This document shows positions 46,593 through 57,121 of a stretch of 64,000 nt of DNA, piece by piece. Below the pieces are notes generated by a model that worked only from the letters and a program-made list of their open reading frames with translations, made no database searches and was not told where the DNA came from. Numbering within the stretch: the stretch's first letter is position 1; each line of letters starts with the position of its first letter. The position numbers were made by a program, and so were the translations under genes. The DNA comes from Aegilops tauschii subsp. strangulata (lineage: Eukaryota > Streptophyta > Magnoliopsida > Poales > Poaceae), in contig NC_053037.3 in assembly GCF_002575655.3 (NCBI RefSeq), positions 324,163,294 through 324,227,293 on the forward strand, written 5' to 3'.

Positions 46593-47195
46593 CTCCCTCC
46601 TTTCCAGTTTATAGGCTTATCTCAAAATTTTAGTTTTTCCATTTTATAAGTCTCAATTTGGTTGTTCCCCGTCACATGTTCAGATTCCAAGGTGCATTAA
46701 ATCATTGCATGCAAGTATTAAGAGAAAGTTGACCAATGCATGTACTTTATGCATGCATGTATTGCAATTAATACATTGGAAAACATAAATTTTTGAGGAA
46801 AACAAAAGCATTAATTGGGTGTTTTTGCAAACCACAAAAAGTATTCCGCCACTCACCATCTACCTTGGTTGGTGAGATTTTTGAATTGAGCCCTATAAGG
46901 CTGGTTGTAATGGGGAGTATCATATACTAGTATCATGCATATGATATATACTAGTGTATGATACTACTTCTGTAATGCATAGTATCATAAGTTAGTATCT
47001 TAGGTTTCCTTATTAATTGCCATGCATCACACAAAGTAGTACAACATTTAATATGATATTGGTGTCATGAGATGATACCACATCCTCTCTTTCCTCATTT
47101 AATTGTGTGCCACATCGTCCAGAAAGTCTAGTTGGCATGCATGATACCGCTTATGATACTACCATTACAACCGGCCTAAATCGGAAAGGAGGGAG
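46593..47195. mobile_element. Stowaway-like MITE, copy 2, with nested Tourist-like MITE
   Basis: Same sequence as 45616-45938, flanked by TA (46591-46592 and 47196-47197), but split at 46898 by another MITE that duplicated TAA. Confidence 0.85.
46899..47176. mobile_element. Tourist-like MITE (PIF/Harbinger type)
   Basis: Inverted ends GGCTGGTTGTAATGG and CCATTACAACCGGCC, flanked by perfect TAA (46896-46898, 47177-47179), 278 bases, no coding. Confidence 0.85.
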
Positions 47196-47237
47196 TATGA
47201 TACTAGCTAGTCTATGATATACTAGCTACCTCACTAA

Positions 47238-47528
47238 GAGCATGGTTAATAATACAGCCAACGGTCGGCTATAAGAAGTTGCCATGTCATATACAGCCAA
47301 CCTCTTAGTGGGCTGTACAATAATAAGTTTTAAATACGTACTAGTTTATCAATAGTTGGCCCACCTTACATCCTCACAAAGTGTCTTGGGTCTCGTGTTG
47401 CAGCTGGCTCTACTAACCAAGAGCCCGCTTCCCTTCTCTCTCCTCTTCTCTTTCCCCCAACTAATAAGCACATATATATTATTCTATTCCTTATAGCTTG
47501 CTTATGTGTCACTCTATTGTACTTGCTC
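47238..47528. mobile_element. TAA-flanked MITE, GAGCATGG/TTGCTC ends, copy 1
   Basis: Starts GAGCATGGTTAATAATAC, ends TTGTACTTGCTC; TAA on both sides (47235-47237, 47529-47531). It lies head-to-head with copy 2, which starts at 47532 using the same TAA. Confidence 0.75.
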
Positions 47529-47657
47529 TAAGAGCAAGTACAATAGTGGGCTTATAGCTCGCTTACATGGCATTTTTGCCTATGTCGAGGAGAGAGATGT
47601 GAAAAAGTAAGGGGAGTGGGATCTACTGCAAGAGCCTAGCTATATACACATTCCTAG

Positions 47658-48480
47658 CACTACTGCAGGAGACTGCTAACGCGACACTACGATCAGAGAC
47701 CCTTTGCCGAAACTGTGTGCGATGCAATAATCGCAAACGATGGTGTAAAAAAACCATCAAAAAGGTGCAAAACGTTTGCGATGATGTATGCATCAAACAC
47801 GGTTCAGGTTTTAGTTGCGTGTGCGATGAAGGGCATACGGTTAATCCATTCAAACTATTTGCGATGAGGCAGAACAACAAAAACGGGCAGCCATAACAAT
47901 GTGTGTGCGATGCAGGACACACGGTTAATCCATTTGAACTGTTTGCGATGAGGTAGAACAACAGAAACGGGCAGCCATATCAATGTGTGTGCGATATACG
48001 GCATACGGTTAACTCGGATGAACTGTTTTTGATTAGGGAACACAACATAAACGGTTCAACTTAACAAGATGTGTGTGATATGCAGCATACAGTTCACATG
48101 GATAAACTGTTTGCGATGAGTCAAAAGAACACAAACGAGTCGTGTAAACAAGATGTGTGTGATACATGGCAAACATCCGACTCGGATGAACTATTTGCGA
48201 TGAGAAATTACAACACAGACGGTCAATACAGTTACTTCGTGTGTGATTCTGTGTGTACAAAAAACTTTGAAAAATGCAAACTAGTTGCTTGCGGTGGCTA
48301 GGAGTATCGCACACGATGCGTCTGCGAGTACTCGTGTGCGATGATTAGTATGTTACACATATGTTTCCTTATGTGAACATGTGTGTGAATTTGCAATATG
48401 GACAGTTAATATGCAAATGCCTTCTGGACATGAGGCACACGCTTAAACTCAATGAACTGTGTATGATACTAATACTTTCC
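47658..48480. repeat. Right-type terminal and 84-bp subterminal repeats of E
   Basis: The terminal 45 bases match B's right end. Five units of about 84 bases start with GTGTGTGCGAT at about 47818, 47901, 47985, 48069 and 48153, each with CATACGGTTAA...GAACTGTTTGCGATGAG...AAACGG. These are the likely transposase-binding motifs. Confidence 0.85.
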
Positions 48481-48729
48481 ATGAAAATTTATGAACTTGG
48501 GTAACAGCATTTGAGTAACATATATATAGGGGTTACACTATTCGATAAAAGGAGGATCTTCGTAACACGGTTTTGACAACCATATGGTCCATATCTACAT
48601 ACTTAACATAGTAACAACTATCACATTTTAAGAGGCTAAGGACCAACAACCATATGGTCCATATCTACATACTTAACATATATAGTAACAGCTAGCACAT
48701 TTTAAGAGGCTGAGGGCCAACAACCACAA
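48481..48729. other. 3' flank of the B3 gene with a 65-bp direct repeat
   Basis: ACCATATGGTCCATATCTAC followed by the same about 40 bases occurs at 48579 and 48649. It is presumed 3' untranslated or downstream sequence. No gene. Confidence 0.6.
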
Positions 48730-50250
48730 CTATCCACTGGAAGCAGCTTGATCACGGCGACTCGGCATCTCGTCAATGAAAAGGAAGGGCCCTCCTGTGC
48801 CTTGGTAGAGCAGGAGTAGAACAGTGTCTCCAATTTTCCAATATGGATGCATTGCCACGAGATGGGAGAACTTGTTAATTTGAATGGTTCCATTTTTGCG
48901 GGAAATGCAGTACCTTGCAATCACTTTGGCGTTATTAGCAGGCACAAGTGTAATTCGATCACGCCGGGAAATCGATCCAGGAACGGCTACAGGGGGCAAT
49001 TTCTGTTGACATGTAGAATAAAAAACAATTGTAACATATCATTGAAGATATATATAGTTTATGAGCATCAACATTAAAATAAGACTTTTTACTAGCGCTT
49101 TGAGCACACAATTGGTCTTGTTCAGTGTGTGCACCATAGGTCTAATTAATCCCATCCAAAATCCAGCGTTCATATGCCGTGATATCTCTGTCAGATTATC
49201 AACAAAGTTTATGACATGCTTCAAGTCCTTCCAGTGAAATTTGGTACGCTTAGTAACATACAGATCGTCCACTATGCATCCAACATATCCTGCTTAAAAG
49301 GTGGAAAGGTATTATTTATTCAGAACATGGCAGAAGAATATATAGTGCGCAAAAATTGGTAAACAGAATTTTTTACTGCCTAGGAATGGAGTCAGAATAT
49401 GACATCACAATTGGTTGCTTAAATAGTGATCAATTGGTTGCTTAAATAGTAATATGACAGCATGGAGAAAGTTGAAAGGACACTAACCTCGATCAGACTT
49501 TGATCGACTGATGACGTTGGGGAAGTAAACATCCATGTTAATTAGACCAGGCTGTGGTGCACACACTAGAATTTTATTGCCAGCTTTCAGTTCATAACAC
49601 TTAGACATTTTTCTCCAAAGGTCCGCATTAAAATAGGAGTGACCATCTTTATCAAGTTTTACGCTAATCGTCATTGTAAACCCATGTTGCGTTGTCAATA
49701 TGACATCCTGGGAGTCATCAGCAAAGTAAAGCCCAAGATTTCCTTCTACTCTTGTTCTTGCAAAGCAAGGGATGTACTGCTTGAAATGAAAATTAAGATC
49801 GTAAATTACATATATAAAAATAACCGAGCAAGATGCAAATATGGGAGTAACTGATAGAACATATCCATATATAGATGCAAGCAAAGCACAAAAATATAGA
49901 ATTAAAAATAGATAATGTAACAAAGATTTGATGCAAATATATAGATAATGTAGCAACAGACGGTATATGTTCACAAATTTAGGCCATGCCGACTGTGGTA
50001 GGTTGAGATTGAACATACCGAGCGCTCCCTGAAGTCATCCGGAATGGTGAGATAGAACTTCGTTTCCGACTGGCCATGACCACAGTTGCCTGATTTGTGC
50101 TCGCACTGTGCACACATGAATGAACACCCACGAATCAGCTAGAACAAAAATGATTCCACGGCGATTTCCGCCGGTTGATTAACAGCGACGGACGGACTAC
50201 GATAAGAGATGAGTGAATATTTTGCTAATTAAGTTGATTACCTTCTCCAT
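48730..50250 (-). CDS. B3-domain protein, five exons, apparently intact, cargo of CACTA E
   Basis: Exons: 50250-50242, 50105-50019, 49776-49488, 49289-49093, 49002-48730. All four introns have GT...AG ends, phases agree and no stop intervenes, giving 284 residues. The start is an ATG in a GC-rich leader three codons before the first donor. Residues about 17-120 (KFYLTIPDDFRERS..., GLYFADDSQDVILTT, FTMTISVKLDKDGHSYFNADLW, ELKAGNKILVCAP) follow the B3 fold pattern. About 200-280 (ITLVPANN, ARYCISRKNGTIQINK, KIGDTVLLLLY) look like a second B3-like domain. The middle segment (YVGCIVDDLYVTKRTKFHW...) is unassigned. B3 proteins of plants act in the nucleus as DNA-binding regulators; whether this one regulates host or transposon DNA is unknown. 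Confidence 0.7.
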
Positions 50251-50540
50251 GAGAAAAATCCCCGGCCCAATCCCGCAGAAAACCCCAGTCGACCAGAGTC
50301 TAGAATGTCGGTGCAGATAGGCGGCAGAAAGCGGTGGAGACGAAATCCGGTGCCGTTTGGAGCGCAACCTACGGCCACCGCCAACAGCCGTCGAGCTTAG
50401 GGTGCAGAGTTCCGGAGGAGTCCGCGGCAAGTGAGTGGGGACGAAGTGGGCGAGGGTTTTCTTTTCCTTTTGCATGTGTGAGTGAACACACACGGTTCGC
50501 AAAGGCGACGGAGATGAACCGTGTGCGATAGTAAATCACC
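50251..50540 (-). promoter_or_regulatory. Leader and promoter of the E B3 gene
   Basis: GC-rich leader 50250-50440, then CACACACGGTTCGCAAAGGCGACGG... with GTGTGCGATAG motif near 50485-50530. The same CGACGGAGATGAACCGTGTGCGATA segment occurs at 53222-53250 beside the other end of the array. Confidence 0.45.
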
Positions 50541-53080
50541 GAGATTGAATGGGAATCCAAATTTCCTTTGTCTTTCATCCATGAGTTTTTTTCTACGATG
50601 AACATGAACCCTGCTAATCACCGTGTTCAAATTTGACACTTTTCCGGGTTCATTTACAATATTTAGGGGATTATGTGCATTTTCAGGCATTAATGCACGT
50701 AATTCAAATTCAAACAATTGGTGCATGAAAGGGTGCACAAGAACGGTCTGGAAAAGCCATACTTGTGGTATTTAGTAATTGCTCAAGCCTTTTACAAGGA
50801 ATGGGAAGAGATTTCAATGGAGTCAACCACAAACGCATCATTTACTGGGTTATCAACTATAGAACAATGAAATATGTGCTTGAAAAACATGACGGCTGGC
50901 ATGGTTTCATGGTATGGCCTCACCGTGCCCTGGTTAAAAGCTGAGAAGGTTTGATTTATGTCGTCATGCACGCCCTTCATAAATCGAACCATCATCGAGG
51001 AAGTTCAATGCTTTCGAGAGGGAAATCACTAAGATTGAAGGGGAATCCAAATTTCCGTCCTAGTTTGTCTTTCAGTTTTTTTTCCAACGATCAACATACC
51101 GCCTCAAATGAAACATGTTCAAATTTGACATTTTTCCGAACTCATTTACCGTATTTAGGGGATTGTGTGCATTTTCTAGGCTTTAATTATACACATAATT
51201 CAAATTCGAACCATCGGTGCATGAAAAGGTGCACAAGAACGGTCTGGAAAACCATGCTCGTGCTATACAAAAAATGAAACACATGGTTGGAAAACATGAC
51301 GCCTGGTGTGGTGCCATGGTATGGCCTCACCATGCCCCTGGTAAAAATTGGAGAATGTTTTCCTTATGTCATGATGCGCGCCTTTAATAAAATGAACCAT
51401 CATCCAAGGAAGTTTCATGGTTTTGAGGGGGAAATCACCAAGATTGAAGGGCGATCCAAATTTCCTTTGTCCTTTGTCCATGAGTTTTTTTCTATGATGA
51501 GCACTTTTCTGGGTTCATTTGCCATATTTAGGGGGTTATGTGCATTTCCTAGGCATTAACGCGCATAATTCAAATTCAAACAATCGATGCATGAAAGGGT
51601 CCACAAGAACGGCCTAGAAAACCATGCTCGTGCCATTTATTAAATTCTCATGCCTTTTACAAGGAATGGACAGATATTTCGATGAAATGTGTGGCAATAG
51701 TCAACCACAAATGTTTGTTTGTTGGGTTTTCAACTATAGAAAAATGAAATAAATGCTTAAAAAACATGACGCCTGTCATGGTGCCATGGTATGACCTCAC
51801 CATGCCCTGGTAAAAAATTGAGAAGGTTTGGCTTATGTCGTCATGCACACCCTTCATAAATCGAACCATCACTGAGGAAGTTCCATGCTTTCGAGATGGA
51901 AAATCCCCAAGATTGAAGGGGAATCCTAATTTTCGTCCTAGTTTGTCATTCAGTTTTTTCCAACAATCAACATACCGCCTCAAATGCAACATGTTCAAAT
52001 TTGACATTTTCCCGGGCTCACTTACAATATTTAGGGGATTATGTGCATTTTCTAGGCATTAATGGACATAATTCAAACTCGAACAATCGGTGCATGAAAA
52101 GGTGCACAAGAATGGTCTGGAAAACCATGCACGTGTTATGTAGCACATTCTCATGCCTTTTACAAGGAATGGGCAGATATTTCAAGGAAATGTGTGGCAA
52201 TAGTCAACCATAAATGTGTCGTTTACTCGGTTAACAACTATACAAAAAATAAAACACATGGTTGGAAAACATGACGCCTGGCTTGGTGCCATGGTATGGC
52301 CTGACCATGCCCTGGTAAAAATTGGAGAATGTTTTCCTTATGTCGTGATGCGCGCCTTTCATAAATCGAACCATCACCGAGGAAGTTTCATGGTTTCAAG
52401 GGGGAAATCACCAAGATTGAAGGGGGGGTCCAAATTTCCTTTGTCCTTTGTCCACGAGTTTATTTCTACGATGAACATACAACCTGCAAATAGCCGTGTT
52501 CAAATTTGGTAGTTTTCCGGGTTCATTTGCCATATTTAGGGGATTATGTGCATTTCCTAGGCATTAATGCACATAATTCAAGTTCAAACAATCGATGCAT
52601 GAAAGGGTCCACAAGAACGGCCTAGAAAACCATGCTCGTGCCATTTAGTAAATTCTCATGCCTTTTACAAGGAATGGACAGATATTTCGATGAAATGTGT
52701 GGCAATAGTCAACCACTAATGTCTGTTTGTTGGGTTTTCAACTATAAAAAATGAAATAAATGCTTAAAAAACATGACGCCTGGCATGGTGCCATGGTATG
52801 ACCTCACCATGGCTTGGTAAAAATTTGAGAAGGTTTGGCTTATGTTGTCATGCACGCCCTTCATAAATCGAACCATCACCGAGGAAGTTCCATGCTTTCG
52901 AAAGGGAAATCCTCAAGATTGAAGGGGAATCCAAATTTTCTTCGTTCTTTGCCCTGGTTTTTTTTCTACAATGAACATACACCCTGCAAATCACCGTGTT
53001 CAAATTTGGCATTTTTCCGGGCTCATTTACCATATTTAGGGGATTATGTGCATTTTCTAGGCATTTAGCGCATATAAATC
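50541..53080. repeat. About 500-bp tandem array of CACTA E, six copies
   Basis: TTTAGGGGATTATGTGCATTT (or close) recurs at about 50664, 51156, 51529, 52030, 52536 and 53036; most spacings are near 500, one is shortened to about 375. Units share GCATGGTGCCATGGTATG, CATAAATCGAACCATCACCGAGGAAG, GGGGAATCCAAATTTCC and GGTGCACAAGAACGGTCTGGAAAACCATGC. The unit differs from B's but has the same length and a similar motif order. Recurring short frames are not genes. Confidence 0.93.
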
Positions 53081-53370
53081 CAATCCAGCTACAGGTGCAT
53101 GGGTGTGATGTGAGGGACGTGGATTGCCGTCCAACGGTGCACACGCGCGATCCGCGTGGCTGGGGTTCCGGCCAATCATAACGCAACACACAATAGGCTC
53201 AGCGCACACTATTTCCGGAAGCGACGGAGATGAACCGTGTGCGATAATGAACGAGCAAAATTGTAAGGGAAGCCAAATTTCTGTTGTCGTTTGTGGTTGA
53301 GCTCTTGAATACCACCGCACTATACGGCTGCCCGGCCCCTCCGTCCCAGAGCTCTCTCTAGGCATCGTCC
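53081..53370 (+). promoter_or_regulatory. CCAAT/AACGGT module and leader before the coiled-coil ORF
   Basis: Contains GATGTGAGGGACGTGGATTGCCGTCCAACGGTGCACACG, GGTTCCGGCCAATCATAACGC and ACCGTGTGCGATAATG, homologous in order to modules at 22440/45017, 45170 and 58280 in element C. Confidence 0.6.
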
Positions 53371-53775
53371 ATGGCACCGCGGCCCACAGTAATTGGTAAG
53401 GAAGCGATGGCATCCTGCCGCGCCGCGTTCCTCGCCGCCCGTGACCGCGCACATGGTAAGGAAACGATGGCATCTTGCCGCTCCTAGTTCATCGCCGCTG
53501 GCAGCAAGACAGTTACATGGGCGGACTTTGAGGCTGCCATGGCCGAATGGGTGGTGGATCTAGAGGCGGCCAAAGCCGCACAGAAGGAGCGGAAAAGGCA
53601 GAAAGCAGTCAAGAAAAGAGAGTCCCGCCACCGCAAGAAAAAAGAGGCCGCACGCCGTGGTGAGGAGAGCTTGGCGGAGATTGAAGCACAGTGGGCTGCC
53701 GCCTACAAGGCCGGGAAGGAGAACGCCGGCGTCTCGCTAGTATGCCGTGATGGCAACATGGGAGAAGTAGTTTAA
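53371..53775 (+). pseudogene. Basic coiled-coil ORF in CACTA E, one in-frame stop
   Basis: ATG at 53371, stop TAA at 53773; 134 codons in one frame, interrupted by TAG at 53485-53487. The part after the stop contains FEAAMAEWVVDLEAAKAAQKE and a long Lys/Arg/Glu-rich helix (KERKRQKAVKKRESRHRKKKEAARR), probably a coiled coil with a nuclear signal. The start segment is a near duplication of about 66 bases (GGTAAGGAAGCGATGGCATC and GGTAAGGAAACGATGGCATC). If translation began at the later Met (53539) a 78-residue protein would be intact. No family recognised. Confidence 0.45.
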
Positions 53776-54415
53776 GTTTGTATTAGAGCAAATTACTAGT
53801 AGTACTTTAAGTTTGTAGTATTAACGTAGAATGTCGGTAAGAGCATCCTTTGAGGGCTTTGAGCGTTGATTAGCATGTGTGCCCGTGTGCGTTTTTTGCG
53901 TTAATCAATCGAAGATCACAGAACACACGGTTTCTATGCCGTACCCGTCTGCGTTTTTTGCGTTAATGACCCATAAGTCAGTTAGCTGTGCGATATTTCC
54001 TAATAAACCAGGCATACCATTGACCGAAAAAATCAAGTACACGTGTACATTTTTTGGAGACGGGATCTGCCAACTTTCTTTTTTCTCGCACACGAGTATT
54101 TTACGCGCTTCGTCTGTGTTGTGTGTTTCCCCTGCACAAGTTTCAAAATTCGCACCGAAATTTTCATTAGGCGCGCGATTTTAGAATTTATTCCTCCAAC
54201 CACATCCCCTTCCCCTTAGTATCCCCTCCCCCACGCCTCCCCCTACCGGCATCTCAAACCACCGCCGTCGCAACAACAGCTTCAACCACATCTACGTTCT
54301 GCTCGGATCCAGTCAGGTAACCCACCGATCTCTATCACGTCCCCGGCCTGATTGCTTAAATGGCGCCCGCGAAACATCCTCATGCCTCCAAATCCCCCCC
54401 GCCCACCAGGAGCTG
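53776..54415 (+). promoter_or_regulatory. Upstream region of the second B3-like gene in E
   Basis: GTGTGCGTTTTTTGCGTTAAT occurs twice (53887, 53950). A CT/C-rich leader (54190-54310) ends in a donor-like CAG|GTAACC at 54318 and a small 18-codon upstream ORF starts at 54360. An intron in the leader is possible. Confidence 0.4.
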
Positions 54416-56380
54416 ATGGCGGTCCATGGCGCCATGGCCGCTATGCGTGTTGACCCGGAGGAACACCTCGCCTCCGCCGCCGCCGCCGACATGGTGGAGG
54501 CTCTGGCTCAGATGAAGTCCTCCAGTGACTACCCCCCAGGACTTAACAGGTAAGATCTGACCGGCTAAATCTTACCAATACCACTTGCAATGGCTATGAT
54601 TTGTACGGTTGATGTATTAAGCATGTTCGTGCCTTGTTTATTTCAGTACTACACACTGTGTGATGTTCAAATATTACCGTGTCCAACTCAATTTCACCAA
54701 TACCAGCAACAAACTTACAATACATGACTCATGACATCACTAGAGATGCTGCCTTGCAATTTTTAGTGGATGCTAACCTTGTTGCACTTAACATGCCTGC
54801 CCATGTACTTACGCAGGGTCATAACGGCCGATGCTTTTGTTTGCCGTCGAGGTGAGCTGCATCCCATGTCTTACAGTATTTCACATAATTTGTGCAATTG
54901 CATTTTAACTTCTACCCATTTACTGGTTTCCTGTAGGTACACATGTCAGTGGCACTGATCCACGCTTCGACCCGGAGGAACAGCTCGCCTCCGCCGTCGC
55001 TGACTTTGGGCGAGCTCTGGCCAAGATGAAGTGCCCCAGCAACTACCTCTCAGGACTTACCAAGTATGTACTCACCAGTTCAATCTTACCAATACCAGTT
55101 GCAATTAATGGCTATGTTCTATACGGTCGATGTATTAAGCATGTTCTAGTAAACATGCCTAACACGTTTTTGCTACTATCCCTGCCTTTTTATAGACATC
55201 TGGGCTATTCTCTGCTCTGGCAGCACCTGCCTTGTGATGTTTAACTATGCCAATTGCATTTTTGTCAGTACCGGTTTCAATGTCTATTTAGCCTGTTGCA
55301 ATTAACAGTTGAATCCATTTTTAAACAGTTGCATTTCAATGGCTACAAACTTACAAAACATGACTTAGGATGTTGTTAAGCCTGTTCCAATTAGCAGTTG
55401 TTTTTATTTTTTAATCTGTCCCTTTGCTACCGTGCTACTCTTTCGAAATGAAGATATCACTACAGATGATGCCGTTTTATTACCATTTGCTATTTTTGGT
55501 GGATGTTAACCCTGTTGTAGTTAACATTGGCTTTCCATGTACTTACACAGGGCTACAATGGGCGATGCTGTTGTTTGCCGTCGAGTTTAGCTGCATCCCA
55601 TGTCTTATACACCATCTATTCCTAAATATAAGTATTTTTAGAGATTCCAATATAGACTACATAAGGAGCAAAATGAGTGAATCTAGATTCTAATCTAAAC
55701 TATATCTATAATTCTTTATACACCCGTATGTAGTTCATATTGAAATCTCAAAAAAAAAATACTTGTACTTAGGAACATAGGTAGTTGTATTTTACATCAT
55801 TTGTGCAATCTCAGTTTAGCTTCTAACATTTACTGGTTGCTTGTAGGTACATATATGAGGGGTACTGATCCACGCTTCGATCCTTTTTGCGTATGGGGCA
55901 ATGAGATATTCATGAACAAGCGTCAAGTGAGGAAACTAAGAAAGATTGTTAGGCGAAAGAAACGGGTGATTGGAATTAAGCTCTTTATTTACACTTTGTC
56001 GAAGACAACAGCGAACTTTAGGATGGTAAGTAATGTGTTGCCTTTTCCCCTGCCCACAACAAGTTACTCTATTAGACCTCAGTATCTGATATTTTCTCTT
56101 TTCAGTGGTTTCCGAAGCTATTTACTGATGATTACCTTGCAACTACATGATCGGAGTGGAGGCAACTAAGGTTAAAGTATATAATTCATGCTACCATGAT
56201 AATGCTCTAGAAGTCTTCCTGAAGGCGGTGAAGGATGGGAGGGCGATCGTCACAAGGGGTTGGACAATAGTGTTTCGTGCCTATGGCATGCAGGAAGGCA
56301 CATTATGGGCATTCCGCTTCTTCAACACCGTCGGCAGTCAAAATGATTTACACTTGTCTCTTCACCTTTACCGCCTTTAA
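54416..56380 (+). pseudogene. B3-like gene with internally multiplied exons, CACTA E
   Basis: Exon 54416-54549 encodes MAVHGAMAAMRVDPEEHLAS...; a 35-base exon (about 54817-54851) follows; then about 54938-55062 (GTDPRFDPEEQLASAVADFG). The 35-base exon recurs at about 55550-55584 with its donor changed from GTGAGC to TTTAGC. An exon about 55847-56025 repeats GTDPRFDP then FCVWGNEIF, and the last exon (56106-56380) has the B3-like FTDDYL...FLKAVKDGR...GWTIVFRAYG. One base is missing near 56145 relative to the copy in B, producing an early TGA. It is homologous to 23376-25100 in B. A Stowaway-like MITE sits in one intron. Probably non-functional. Confidence 0.55.
55608..55793. mobile_element. 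Stowaway-like MITE (Thalos-like), diverged
   Basis: Inverted ends ATTCCTAAATATAAGTATTTTTAGAG and ...AAATACTTGTACTTAGGAACATAG with GTAGTTCATATTGAAATCTC inside, a common Triticeae Stowaway pattern. It interrupts the intron whose uninterrupted duplicate is at 54860-54937. Confidence 0.7.
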
Positions 56381-57121
56381 ATACTAAGGTTCATCATAGT
56401 TAATTGCTGCCTAATCCTGTAATTACTGAACATATTGTACTGGCAATTTTATTTATGGATTCGTTGTTGAACCATTGTGCTGAGAATTTGAATTGCACGT
56501 TTCGTATTTCAAAATTTCCAATTAGAATAATAAATTACAGGCAAAAATAAAAATAGAACAGACGGTCATGGACCTTTGCAAACGGTTCTAGCAGTAAAAG
56601 CGCTTGCGATGGATAGCCCAATGCCACACAGTTTTCTACATCAAATCATGTGTGATGTAGTTAATGAAAGCAAACAGTCAACCAAGGCAGAGCGTGTGTG
56701 ATAGTTACACCTTTCACACACGAGCGTATACATAAAACCATGTGGGATGTACATCCAAACGGAACGTTTTCCCTGGATTGACTGTGTGGGATGTACATAA
56801 GAACGGAAACATATTCCTTGGATTGACTGTGTGTGATATACATATATACAGAAATGATTTCTGGGATTCACTGTGTGGGATGTACATACCTACGGAAATG
56901 ATTTCTGGGATTCACCGTGTGGGATGTACATACCTACAGAAATGATTGGGTTTCAATGCCTCGCCCGATCGCACACGGCCCCAGCCTGGGTCCCAGGAGG
57001 GCCTATCCCCGACGATTTCTGGGTAGGACACCCTATCGCACACACTCACTTGGCGACGGTTCCAAATGCCGTCGCGGAAAGGGGTTTTAAACCGTTTGTT
57101 TAGGGCCGACGCGCACTAGTG
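56381..57121. repeat. Left-type subterminal repeats and terminus of E
   Basis: 56381-56560 is AT-rich 3' flank. Then five units of about 44 bases, GTGTGGGATGTACATAC...ACGGAAATGATTTCTGGGATTCACC, from 56738 to 56950. The terminal 130 bases match the left ends of B and C in reverse (ACGGTTCCAAATGCCGTCGC, TTTTAAACCGTTTGTTTAGG). Confidence 0.85.

Larger units (their letters stand above)
47658..57121 (-). mobile_element. CACTA element E, non-autonomous gene carrier
   Basis: Ends CACTACTGCAGGAGAC and ...CGCGCACTAGTG; target duplication TAG (47655-47657, 57122-57124), 9464 bases. Its left end is of the type found at B's right end and vice versa, so it is inverted relative to B and C. No transposase. 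In its own left-to-right sense: B3-like gene (54416-56380), coiled-coil ORF (53371-53775), tandem array (50540-53080), intact B3 gene (50250-48730), subterminal repeats. Confidence 0.92.

Noticed and set aside
50541..53080. Recurring ORFs such as those with KSNHHRGS and LKGNPNF
   Set aside because: Same reason: products of the E array, no domain and no consistent length.
26600..53080. Possible CRISPR or centromeric satellite interpretation of the arrays
   Set aside because: Units are about 500 bases with no spacer structure, and the arrays are bounded inside CACTA elements; CRISPR is not expected in plants.
16577..57121. Pairing of the left end at 16577 with the right end at 57121 as one element
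   Set aside because: Both are left-type ends, the flanks (TAT and TAG) differ, and 57121 pairs with 47658 by TAG duplication and by the split MITE.
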